Source: CAYFUF01 sp964346245
GTDB lineage: Bacteria; Bacillota; Clostridia; Tissierellales; Peptoniphilaceae
NCBI GenBank assembly: GCA_964346245.1
Contig: CAYFUF010000052.1
Coordinates: 1 to 5,530, forward strand
Direction: 5' to 3'
Length of the DNA: 5,530 bases
Both the position numbers and the translations under genes were made by a program. The notes below the pieces were generated by a model. It saw only the letters and a list, made by a program, of their open reading frames with translations. It did not search any database and was not told where the DNA came from. Shown piece by piece: positions 1 to 5,371 of this stretch; the stretch's first letter is position 1; every line of letters begins with the position of its first letter.

Positions 1-27
1 GCCCTGTTCGCGTAGTTGGTCAATCAT
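1..27 (-). CDS. possible start of a leftward gene, cut by the window edge
   Basis: On the minus strand an ATG at 27-25 is preceded, five bases away, by GAGG (36-33), a good ribosome binding site. The frame then stays open to the window edge and reads MIDQLREQG. The same frame is also open upstream to a TAG near position 90, and the upstream residues are hydrophilic and protein-like, so the true start could differ or this could be the remnant of a longer gene. Nine codons are far too few to name a family, and I recognise nothing. Support is limited to the SD-start spacing and the open frame. Confidence 0.25.
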
Positions 28-129
28 AATGTCCTCATTCTTATCTTCATCTATTCGCTGTCTATTTGACGTGAGCAGTTCTTGCTTAGGAGTGTGCTAA
101 AAAGACTCAACGTTTTGTCTCTTCTATAC

Positions 130-158
130 TTAACCAAAGCAGGCCATATTAACCGAAG
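130..158. repeat. short direct repeat, TTAACCAAAG / TTAACCGAAG
   Basis: TTAACCAAAG at 130-139 is repeated as TTAACCGAAG at 149-158, nine of ten bases identical, with a 19-base period that is close to two helical turns. The pair lies just downstream of a TATACT hexamer (125-130), which has no recognisable -35 partner, and just before the ribosome binding site of the 14-codon ORF at 169. Same-face spacing is what a dimeric regulator site would show, but a pair this short could be chance. Confidence 0.3.
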
Positions 159-168
159 GAGTGGTAAT

Positions 169-213
169 ATGAGCGGTGGGAAGAAGCTCAAAAACGCTCC
201 CTTGCCATCATAA
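169..213 (+). other. Shine-Dalgarno-led 14-codon ORF (possible leader peptide or gene relic)
   Basis: ATG at 169 is preceded by AAGGAG (156-161) at seven bases, a near-perfect ribosome binding site, and the frame encodes MSGGKKLKNAPLPS before TAA at 211. It is basic and has no membrane segment. The final codons lie inside an eight-pair inverted repeat (CTTGCCAT 201-208, loop 209-213, ATGGCGAG 214-221, one G-U pair), as in some leader-peptide arrangements. No co-directional gene follows closely: downstream lies the terminator and the antisense strand of the DUF6465-like gene. It may be a leader peptide, the broken 5' end of a lost gene, or chance. I do not recognise the peptide. Confidence 0.22.
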
Positions 214-241
214 ATGGCGAGATATCGTTTTCATAGCCACC

Positions 242-269
242 AAAAAAGACATGCCCTCATGACATGCCC
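242..269 (-). terminator. Rho-independent terminator of the DUF6465-like gene
   Basis: Read on the minus strand, GGGCATGTC (269-261) can pair over nine positions, including three G-U pairs, with GGCATGTCT (255-247) around the five-base loop ATGAG (260-256). A run of T follows immediately (246-242), and with the last stem base there are six T in a row. It begins 22 bases after the stop codon of the leftward gene at 292-492, the expected place. The arms also make a direct repeat (GACATGCCC twice on the plus strand) because CATG is self-complementary. Confidence 0.8.
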
Positions 270-291
270 AATTCCAATCGTTTAGATTGTC

Positions 292-492
292 TTATAAGTT
301 CACGTTACCAGTGAAGTCGCCATCGTTGATGGAGTAGTAAGCATTGTGCTCTTCTGGTTTGACGTAGATATCAAGTGTCTTGATGTCTTTCATCTTGTTG
401 CCAGCTTTGCGCCAGTGGTTTTTGATTTCCTTTACCAGCTCTTCATCATTACATTCTTTACCAGCAAATTGCACAAATAGATTGGTCTTCAT
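292..492 (-). CDS. DUF6465-like small protein
   Basis: This 66-residue soluble protein starts at ATG 492-490, five bases after AAAAGGAG (505-498). From memory it resembles the DUF6465 family of small Clostridia proteins: an N-terminal strand MKTNLFVQFAGKE, an acidic/basic helix with a conserved-looking tryptophan (about residues 17-33, W27), the strand-like KDIKTLDIYVKPEE (about 35-48), and a C-terminal YYSINDGDFTGNV (about 52-64). The function of that family is unknown to me. There is no signal peptide, membrane segment or obvious catalytic motif. It stands alone, divergent from mntP, with its own promoter candidate (545-573) and a strong terminator (242-269), so it is probably a monocistronic unit. 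The fold looks like alternating strand and helix, but that is only inferred from residue pattern. A coding gene is near certain; the family name is moderately sure. Confidence 0.85.
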   Translation of the reverse strand: MKTNLFVQFAGKECNDEELVKEIKNHWRKAGNKMKDIKTLDIYVKPEEHNAYYSINDGDFTGNVNL

Positions 493-526
493 TATTGCTC
501 CTTTTCGTTACACAAAAAATCTTCAT

Positions 527-541
527 TGCCTGCAAGGCAGG
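527..541. promoter_or_regulatory. short palindrome between the DUF6465-like gene and mntP (operator or weak hairpin)
   Basis: TGCCTGCAAGGCA (527-539) is an inverted repeat, and the overlapping CCTGC-AAG-GCAGG (529-541) is another. On the minus strand it sits just after the proposed -10 hexamer, at the expected transcription start of the DUF6465-like gene, where an operator would act. The TGCCT/AGGCA arms loosely recall MntR-type boxes (TTTGCCTTAAGG-like, from memory), which would suit the neighbouring mntP. The match is partial. The alternative is a weak hairpin in the DUF6465-like leader. Confidence 0.28.
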
Positions 542-544
542 TTT

Positions 545-573
545 ATTTTATCAGAGAAATCCGTTTTTGAAAA
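545..573 (-). promoter_or_regulatory. sigma-A-type promoter for the DUF6465-like gene
   Basis: On the minus strand TTTTCA (573-568) is followed after 17 bases by TAAAAT (550-545). Both differ from consensus at two positions or fewer and the spacing is ideal. Transcription would start near 538, giving a leader of about 45 bases that includes the palindrome at 527-541 and the ribosome binding site at 505-498. Confidence 0.5.
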
Positions 574-679
574 GTTTTTGCCTGTTAAGGGCGGCTTTTC
601 TAGCCATTCATATGCTCAGTTGTTAAATTTGCTCTATTCGGCGTGCGCAATCCATCAAGCAGGAAGAAGTGATTTGGGT

Positions 680-685
680 TATAAT
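680..685 (+). promoter_or_regulatory. -10 element, probable promoter of the mntP unit
   Basis: A perfect TATAAT stands 69 bases before the mntP start codon. No good -35 hexamer lies 16-18 bases upstream (the position holds AAGCAG), so activity may depend on the partly extended -10 context TTTGGGT or on an activator. Transcription would begin near 692, and the leader would then contain the two alternative hairpins at 697-734. I found no other convincing promoter between the divergent genes for the rightward direction. Confidence 0.4.
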
Positions 686-696
686 ACAAAGACACA

Positions 697-734
697 TGAT
701 ACGGTTATCAAAGTTCGTTCATCGAGAGCTTTGA
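697..734 (+). repeat. overlapping inverted repeats in the mntP leader
   Basis: TGATA-CGGT-TATCA (697-710) forms a five-pair hairpin. TCAAAG (708-713) can instead pair with CTTTGA (729-734) across a 15-base loop that itself holds TCG/CGA. The two share bases 708-710 and so exclude each other. The second hairpin ends nine bases before the SD sequence (744). This is the geometry of a small leader switch, but the stems are short and A/T-rich. The conserved core of the yybP-ykoY manganese riboswitch, often found upstream of mntP, is not recognisable here. Confidence 0.25.
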
Positions 735-742
735 CATCTTAT

Positions 743-757
743 AGAGGAGAGACAGTG
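743..757 (+). promoter_or_regulatory. ribosome binding site and GTG start of mntP
   Basis: AGAGGAGA (743-750) places GAGGAG (744-749) five bases before GTG at 755-757. The protein from this GTG aligns from its first residues with the MntP N-terminus. An in-frame TTG at 731 lacks an SD sequence, and the frame upstream of it is merely open antisense sequence of the DUF6465-like gene. Confidence 0.75.
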
Positions 758-1309
758 GATCTTTTTGATTTTCTTTTAATCGGCGTGGGCGTTTCTATGG
801 ATGCCTTTTCGGCAGCCATCTGCAAAGGCCTTTCCGTCAAACGAGTTAAGCTCATGCATATGTTAATCGTAGGCCTTTACTTCGGCATTTTCCAAGGGGT
901 CATGCCCGTCTTAGGCTTTTTGGCTGGCACCTCCTTCAGCGGACTCATCCAAAAGTGGGACCACTGGATTGCCTTCATCCTTCTAGGAATCTTAGGCTTG
1001 CAGATGATCAAGGAAGCGGTGGAAAGCGAGGAGTGTCCCGTAGGTGACTTCACTTACCGAACGATGGTCCCCTTAGCAATTGCCACCAGCATCGACGCCC
1101 TTGCTGTTGGCGTCACTTTTGCTTTTTTACAGGTAAATATCTTGCAGGCGGCGCTTATCATCGGCAGCTTCACTTTCTTAATGTCAGCCCTAGGCGTCCG
1201 CTTAGGTAACGAGTTTGGCCAGAAGTTCCAAAAGCCAGCCCAAATATCTGGCGGTGTGATACTCATCGTTATTGGGGCAAAAATACTGATAGAACACACT
1301 TTGGTTTAG
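755..1309 (+). CDS. mntP: MntP-family manganese efflux pump
   Basis: MntP exports Mn2+ across the cytoplasmic membrane and protects against manganese excess. From the GTG at 755 the protein has 184 residues, close to the usual 180-190. It shows six hydrophobic segments (about 4-24, 34-56, 66-86, 103-126, 130-150, 163-181) in two repeated halves. Each half carries the family's acidic membrane motif: SMDAFSAAICKG with D16 and AIATSIDALAVGV with D114; the corresponding aspartates are important in E. coli MntP. WDHWIAFILL (68-77) and FLQVN (124-128) also match the E. coli protein as I recall it. It is the first gene of the rightward cluster, 82 bases before the FUSC-like gene, with a TATAAT at 680. 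Control by Mn2+ is expected for the family, but I see neither a standard riboswitch nor a clear MntR box, only the palindrome at 527-541. Confidence 0.93.
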   Translation: MDLFDFLLIGVGVSMDAFSAAICKGLSVKRVKLMHMLIVGLYFGIFQGVMPVLGFLAGTSFSGLIQKWDHWIAFILLGILGLQMIKEAVESEECPVGDFTYRTMVPLAIATSIDALAVGVTFAFLQVNILQAALIIGSFTFLMSALGVRLGNEFGQKFQKPAQISGGVILIVIGAKILIEHTLV

Positions 1310-1313
1310 CAGC

Positions 1314-1344
1314 TAACCCCCATCTTAACCTTTCAGCGGGTTAA
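1314..1344 (+). repeat. inverted repeats in the mntP/FUSC-like gap
   Basis: TAACCC (1314-1319) can pair with GGGTTA (1338-1343), and alternatively TTAACC (1325-1330) with GGTTAA (1339-1344) around an eight-base loop. What follows is pyrimidine-rich (1351-1370) but lacks a T run directly after the stem, so this is not a good intrinsic terminator. It could attenuate or act as an mRNA-end or processing structure between the two genes. No promoter was found in this gap, which favours read-through from mntP. Confidence 0.25.
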
Positions 1345-1379
1345 CCACCTGAACCTTTTGCTTTTCTTTCACCGTGTTA

Positions 1380-1394
1380 AGGGAGGTAAATATG
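1380..1394 (+). promoter_or_regulatory. strong RBS fixing the start of the FUSC-like gene at ATG 1392
   Basis: AGGGAGGT (1380-1387) is an almost complete anti-16S match placed four bases before ATG 1392-1394. A longer reading from GTG 1374 would translate the Shine-Dalgarno sequence itself (LREV), so it is rejected as the start. Confidence 0.8.
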
Positions 1395-2165
1395 AAAAGG
1401 GACCAGGACGCGACTAGCGACCTCAACAAAGATGTGCACGCAAAGAAACACGAGGACAAGCGCTTTAGCTTGGAGGCACTTCATACAGGCAACGTGATCT
1501 TACTCCACTCGCCAGGCATGCGGATTATCAAGACTGGGCTAGCCGTTATTCTTTGCATGATCATTGACTTTCTCCGAATGGCCAACAACTTTACGGATGC
1601 GCCCATAGCAGCGATCGTCGTCCTCCAGCAAGATATCAGGAAGTCCTGGAAAGCGGGGTTGTCCAGGGTATTGGGCACTGCCTTTGCGGGCGTCTATGCT
1701 ATTGCCTTCCTCTATATCGTCACCGCTTGGTTGGAGATAGAGTTTTACAGCATGCCCTATTTTATCTTGATTGGCATTATGACCATCCCCCTCATGCACA
1801 TCCTCGTTCAGATGAAGCAAAATGCCTCTGTTGGCGTTGCCTCCATCGTTTTCGTTTTGGTTTGCCTGTCGGAGTCAGCTCTCGTTAACCCGATTGCCTA
1901 CGTGCCAAATCGGGTAATTAACACCATTGTTGGCATCTTGGTCTCTGTTGTCATCAACTGGTTCCCTCTTTTAAATAAGCTGGGGAAGAAGTATGATGAG
2001 GGAAGGCAAAGAGCCTATGTGAACATCGATGCGCTCCATGACCAACTTCTCCGCTTGAGGGCGGAAGAGGCGGAGTTTGAGGCGAAAAAAGAAGCGGAAA
2101 GACGAAAGATTGAACATCACTATGCGGAGGATATGGAAGAATGGCGAAACAAAAACAGGTTTTAA
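1392..2165 (+). CDS. FUSC / aromatic acid exporter (ArAE)-like membrane protein
   Basis: The 257-residue protein has a charged cytosolic N-terminus (1-40) and then MRIIKTGLAVILCMIIDFL (43-61), which resembles the first membrane helix of the FUSC/ArAE families. A short hydrophobic stretch with TDAPIAAIVVLQQDIRKSW (68-86) matches the family pattern, in which a serine and basic residues follow a loop. Four further membrane segments lie at about 91-112, 121-138, 147-163 and 175-191. The C-terminus (about 205-250) is a highly charged, Glu/Lys/Arg-rich predicted coiled coil. ArAE members export aromatic carboxylic acids or related amphiphiles; the substrate here cannot be told. The C-terminal cytosolic domain is shorter than in the roughly 330-residue ArAE_1 proteins I recall, so this is a compact version. 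The gene lies 82 bases after mntP, and its last 25 bases overlap the aminopeptidase gene, which implies translational coupling. Family confidence is good, function only general. Confidence 0.8.
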   Translation: MKRDQDATSDLNKDVHAKKHEDKRFSLEALHTGNVILLHSPGMRIIKTGLAVILCMIIDFLRMANNFTDAPIAAIVVLQQDIRKSWKAGLSRVLGTAFAGVYAIAFLYIVTAWLEIEFYSMPYFILIGIMTIPLMHILVQMKQNASVGVASIVFVLVCLSESALVNPIAYVPNRVINTIVGILVSVVINWFPLLNKLGKKYDEGRQRAYVNIDALHDQLLRLRAEEAEFEAKKEAERRKIEHHYAEDMEEWRNKNRF

Positions 2166-3436
2166 CCGATAAGAAGCGAGTCCAGGACTTGCTCAAGTAT
2201 ATAGATGCTTCCCCGACAGCTTACCAAGCAGTCGAGGTGCAGAAGAAGCTACTTAAAGAGAAGGGCTTTGAAGAGATTGATAGGGGACAGGCTTGGGCTT
2301 TAGAGCCAGGTGATAAGTGCTTTCTAGTCTTGGGCGATGCCGGCATCATTGCCTTCATTGTCGGCAAAGAGAAGACGGCACCTTTCCATATTCTTGGTGC
2401 CCACAGCGATTCACCAAGTCTGCGCCTAAAGGAAAACCCGACCATGAAAAAGGAGGGCTACAGCCTCCTAAACGTGGAACCCTACGGCGGCCTGATTGCC
2501 CGCACTTGGCTTGACCGGCCTCTTTCTGTAGCTGGTCGACTGATCGTTTCAACCGATGATGACAAACCTAAATCAAAGCTGGTGGACATTGACCGTAGCC
2601 TTCTCATTATTCCTTCTTTGGCGATTCATCAAGACCGAGAAGTGAACGCCAAGGGGGAAATCAAGCCACAAAAAACCTTGATCCCTATTCTTGGCTTAGC
2701 AGGCGATGACCAAGTCGACATTCTTTCCATCGCTGCTGAGGCTGCTGGTGTCAACAAAGAGGATATCGTTGATTTTGACCTCCACCTTTACGCCCGAGAG
2801 AAAGGAACTTTTGTCGGTAATGAAGAGGAATTCTTCTCGGTGGGTCGCATAGATAACCTAGGGATGGCATTTGCTGAGCTTACCGCCTTGGTTGAGGCGA
2901 AAGCATCTGATTCCCATAAGTTAGTTGTCATCAATGACAATGAGGAGATCGGTAGCTCCACCTTACGCGGCGCAGATTCCGCGTCTTTGCGAGATGTACT
3001 CCACCGCATTGTTCTTGCTTTAGGTGGAAGCGAGGAAGATTTCCTTATCAGCTTAGCGAACAGTTTCCTCATCTCAGGAGACCAAGCTCATGCTGTTCAT
3101 CCCAACTATCCAGAAGTTGCGGATCCGACGAATAGGCCGAGAATGAATCATGGCCCAGTAATAAAGATATCTGCAAACAAGAGCTACAATACGGATGCAA
3201 TGTCTGCTGCCCGCTTCCGCCTGTTAGCAAAAGCAGCTGGTGTATCCGTTCAGACCTTCCACAATCACTCTGACCGCCGGGGCGGCTCGACCATAGGGCC
3301 CTTAACGGAGAAGTGGACTACCATACCTGGCGTTGACGTGGGCAACCCGATGCTTTCCATGCACTCGGTCCGCGAGCTTGCTGGCGTCAAGGATCATGGC
3401 GATATGATTAAGGTGATGAAAGAGTTTTTTAAGTAG
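2141..3436 (+). CDS. apeB: M18-family metallo-aminopeptidase
   Basis: M18 enzymes are cytosolic dodecameric, two-metal aminopeptidases that usually prefer N-terminal acidic or, in some bacteria, other residues. The 431-residue length fits bacterial members. Metal and catalytic motifs appear in order: GAHSDSP (86-92; H88 ligand, D90), RIDN (236-239; D238 bridging), NDNEEIG (265-271; E268 catalytic base, E269 ligand), SGDQAHAVHPNY (312-323; D314 ligand), SDRRGGSTIGP (377-387) and MLSMHSVRE (404-412; H408 ligand). All six expected active-site residues are present, so it should be active. ATG 2141 lies inside the end of the FUSC-like gene in another frame; GGAGG (2126-2130) precedes it by ten bases, slightly long, which suits reinitiation after the upstream gene. 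It closes the mntP cluster and is followed by a strong terminator. Substrate specificity cannot be read from sequence. The symbol is used in the family sense. Confidence 0.93.
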   Translation: MAKQKQVLTDKKRVQDLLKYIDASPTAYQAVEVQKKLLKEKGFEEIDRGQAWALEPGDKCFLVLGDAGIIAFIVGKEKTAPFHILGAHSDSPSLRLKENPTMKKEGYSLLNVEPYGGLIARTWLDRPLSVAGRLIVSTDDDKPKSKLVDIDRSLLIIPSLAIHQDREVNAKGEIKPQKTLIPILGLAGDDQVDILSIAAEAAGVNKEDIVDFDLHLYAREKGTFVGNEEEFFSVGRIDNLGMAFAELTALVEAKASDSHKLVVINDNEEIGSSTLRGADSASLRDVLHRIVLALGGSEEDFLISLANSFLISGDQAHAVHPNYPEVADPTNRPRMNHGPVIKISANKSYNTDAMSAARFRLLAKAAGVSVQTFHNHSDRRGGSTIGPLTEKWTTIPGVDVGNPMLSMHSVRELAGVKDHGDMIKVMKEFFK

Positions 3437-3460
3437 ATTTGTTTTGAACATATATTTTGC

Positions 3461-3492
3461 AGCCGGCTTTGATACTTCAGCCGGCTCTTTTT
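3461..3492 (+). terminator. Rho-independent terminator after the aminopeptidase gene
   Basis: AGCCGGCT (3461-3468) and AGCCGGCT (3479-3486) are self-complementary copies and pair over eight positions around a ten-base loop, followed by CTTTTT (3487-3492). It starts 24 bases after the aminopeptidase stop. Only 26 bases separate it from the next start codon and no promoter fits in that space, so rlmD transcription probably depends on partial read-through or on a promoter I cannot see. Its 3' arm is nearly identical to that of the terminator at 5372-5403. Confidence 0.85.
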
Positions 3493-3518
3493 ACCAGAAA
3501 TAAAAGTAGGGAAGGCTC

Positions 3519-5108
3519 ATGAAGAAACTAGACCGTTACACTGTAACCATTGAAGATTGGACTAACCAGGGGCAGGGGGTTACCCATGTCGATAAGCTTG
3601 CCATTTTTGTTGAGGGCGCTTTGCCGGGTGATGAGGCTCTCATCGAAATTGACCAAGTGAAGAAGAATTTTGCTAAAGCGACCTGCCGGCAAATCATTAA
3701 CCCATCGCCTGATCGCCGTGAGCCGCCCTGCCTGTACTCTGCTATCTGTGATGGCTGCAAGTTGATTGGCCTAGACTACCAGGCCCAACTTCGGTGGAAG
3801 AAATCCTTCATTGAAAATGCCTTCAAACGGCTGGGCAAGCTTGACGTTGAGGTGGATATGAGGCCATCTCCCGAGTTGGCCTACCGCAACAAGGTCAATA
3901 TGCGGGTGGATGACTCAGGTCGCCTCTCTTACAGCAAGCAGGACAGCAACCAAGTCTTTTACGTCAATACCTGCGTTATTGCCCAAGAGTCGATACAAAA
4001 CATCATCCACCGCTGGAACACCGACCTTACCAACCGTCCCAACTTTGTGAAATTTGCGTCTTTAATTAAGATGGTGGTCATTCGCAGCAACTCCTCTTCA
4101 GAAACGATGATTATTGCAATTACCGATCAGCTTCAAGACAGCCAGAGGAAGGATTTGCTCGATGAGATGTCCCTACTTCAGGCCGACGTTTTAGGCCTAA
4201 CTGAGAATGAGAAAGCAGGCGATGTCCGCATCTTAAACCCCATCCACTATGCTAGCGACAAGGAAGTTCTGGAAGAGACCCTGAGCAAACTCAGCTTTCT
4301 CGTTTCTCCGCAGTCTTTCTTTCAAGTTAACCGCCACACCATCGAGAATCTCTACGATATGGCCATCTCCCTTTTCAATAATCTTTCAGATAGCAGCGTA
4401 ATTGATCTTTACAGTGGGACGGGAACAACAAGTCTCCTCCTCGCTCAACAAGCCAAGCAGGTTATCAGCGTGGAGCTTGTCCCTTGCGCCGTGGAAGATG
4501 CTAAGGAAAATGCCAAGCGCAACAACATCGACAATGTGAGCTTTATCCAAGCTAAGGCTGAAGACGTTATCCAAGACCTTACGACAGACCAACATATTAA
4601 AAAAGCCCTTGTTGACCCACCACGCAAAGGACTCGACCGAGCAGTTATCGATGCAATAGGTCAATCTCAGATTGATGAACTGGTTTATATCTCTTGCAAC
4701 CCCACCACCCAGGCAAGGGATGCTGCACTTTTAGCTAACTTTGGCTTTGCGGCTAAGAAGATAATCGGTTTGGATCAGTTTCCGAATACGAGTCACGTGG
4801 AGACGGTTGTTCTTTTGTCCCAACAAAAACCGAGCGATAAGATAGAGGTTGATTTGGACTTGGATGAGTTGGATGTGACGAGTGCGGAGACGAAAGCTAC
4901 TTATGCGGAGATTAAGGAATATGTGTTGAAAGAGCATGGAATGAAGGTTTCCAGTCTATATATTTCACAGGTAAAAAGGAAATGTGGATTAGAAGTTGGG
5001 GAGAATTACAATCTTGCAAAGTCAGAAGATGCAAGACAACCAAATTGTCCAGAAGATAAGGAAAAGGCGATTGTTGATGCGTTGAAGCATTTTGAGATGT
5101 TTAGCTAA
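3519..5108 (+). CDS. rlmD: TrmA/RlmD-family 23S rRNA (uracil-C5) methyltransferase with C-terminal extension
   Basis: The enzyme transfers a methyl group from S-adenosylmethionine to C5 of a uracil in 23S rRNA (U1939, and U747 for the Gram-positive RlmCD type); which site applies here cannot be decided. The 529 residues start at ATG 3519 after AGGGAAGG (3508-3515). In order: a TRAM RNA-binding domain (about 1-62); iron-sulfur cysteines C71, C77 and C80 (CDGC where CGGC is usual) and C152; FFQVN (267-271); the SAM loop DLYSGTGTTSL (296-306), with serine where cysteine is common; DPPRKGLD (366-373); ISCNP (391-395) with catalytic C393; and FPNTSHVETV (421-430) with the general base E428. A roughly 95-residue extension follows (435-529; DLDLDELDVTSAETKATY, SSLYISQVKRKCG, PEDKEKAIVDALKHF). 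From memory, similar tails are common on Clostridia members of the family. The extension is AT-richer and uses AGR arginine codons, unlike the body. Confidence 0.92.
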   Translation: MKKLDRYTVTIEDWTNQGQGVTHVDKLAIFVEGALPGDEALIEIDQVKKNFAKATCRQIINPSPDRREPPCLYSAICDGCKLIGLDYQAQLRWKKSFIENAFKRLGKLDVEVDMRPSPELAYRNKVNMRVDDSGRLSYSKQDSNQVFYVNTCVIAQESIQNIIHRWNTDLTNRPNFVKFASLIKMVVIRSNSSSETMIIAITDQLQDSQRKDLLDEMSLLQADVLGLTENEKAGDVRILNPIHYASDKEVLEETLSKLSFLVSPQSFFQVNRHTIENLYDMAISLFNNLSDSSVIDLYSGTGTTSLLLAQQAKQVISVELVPCAVEDAKENAKRNNIDNVSFIQAKAEDVIQDLTTDQHIKKALVDPPRKGLDRAVIDAIGQSQIDELVYISCNPTTQARDAALLANFGFAAKKIIGLDQFPNTSHVETVVLLSQQKPSDKIEVDLDLDELDVTSAETKATYAEIKEYVLKEHGMKVSSLYISQVKRKCGLEVGENYNLAKSEDARQPNCPEDKEKAIVDALKHFEMFS

Positions 5109-5125
5109 GGCTGGAGGTAGAATGT

Positions 5126-5365
5126 ATGGAATATAATTTGTATTATTATGATTCGGTTCTCGATGCAGTTGTTATGAGAGATAAAGAAGATAATGAACTT
5201 GTAATAGAATTTGCCAAGGCGAATGCGCAAGTTATATTTGATGAGCCAGAGGATGAAGGTTATCTTGTGAGATTGGCAAGAGAAGAGCCGGCAAATTATG
5301 TGTCATATGCCTTGAAACCAGATGAGTTGCAGGGATATGTAGATGCAATGAATGTGTTTAATTAG
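5126..5365 (+). CDS. unrecognised 79-residue acidic protein
   Basis: I do not recognise this protein. It starts at ATG 5126, eight bases after GGAGG (5113-5117), 17 bases downstream of the methyltransferase stop, and ends just before a strong terminator, so it is probably co-transcribed with rlmD. The N-terminus, MEYNLYYYDSVLDAVVM, is rich in aromatics and looks like two strands. It is followed by RDKEDNELVIEF, an acidic turn DEPEDEG (39-45), YLVRLAREEPANYVSYAL (46-63), and a C-terminal helix-like stretch DELQGYVDAMNVFN (66-79). It is net acidic, with no membrane segment, signal peptide, cysteine or metal motif. All three arginines are AGA and the gene is about 35% GC in a hand-counted stretch, the same style as the methyltransferase tail and unlike upstream genes. 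Possible roles, such as a small regulator or partner protein, are guesses. The good RBS, spacing and terminator make it a real gene. Confidence 0.75.
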   Translation: MEYNLYYYDSVLDAVVMRDKEDNELVIEFAKANAQVIFDEPEDEGYLVRLAREEPANYVSYALKPDELQGYVDAMNVFN

Positions 5366-5371
5366 TTAGTG

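Noticed and set aside
214..285. 23-codon ORF starting at ATG 214 (TAAATG overlap with the 14-codon ORF)
   Set aside because: It has no ribosome binding site of its own and runs through the minus-strand terminator at 242-269, so its residues mostly mirror that hairpin.
380..754. Long 5' extension of the mntP reading frame back to 380
   Set aside because: The extension runs antisense through the DUF6465-like gene and its promoter and has no ribosome binding site. The MntP homology begins at GTG 755, which has a good SD.
490..755. yybP-ykoY manganese riboswitch upstream of mntP
   Set aside because: I looked for the conserved core and paired arms and could not find them. Only short hairpins are present.
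1374..1391. GTG 1374 as the start of the FUSC-like gene
   Set aside because: It would translate the strong Shine-Dalgarno sequence AGGGAGGT. ATG 1392 sits at the proper distance from that site.
1539..1820. Minus-strand ORF of 93 codons inside the FUSC-like gene, and similar antisense ORFs at 1054-1299, 1954-2196, 2788-3072, 3536-3760 and 4386-4664
   Set aside because: They lie wholly inside well-supported genes on the other strand, lack recognisable domains or ribosome binding sites, and are explained as shadows of those genes.
3437..3518. Separate promoter for rlmD in the gap after the aminopeptidase
   Set aside because: TTGAAC at 3444-3449 resembles a -35 box, but no acceptable -10 lies 16-18 bases downstream, where the terminator stem begins.
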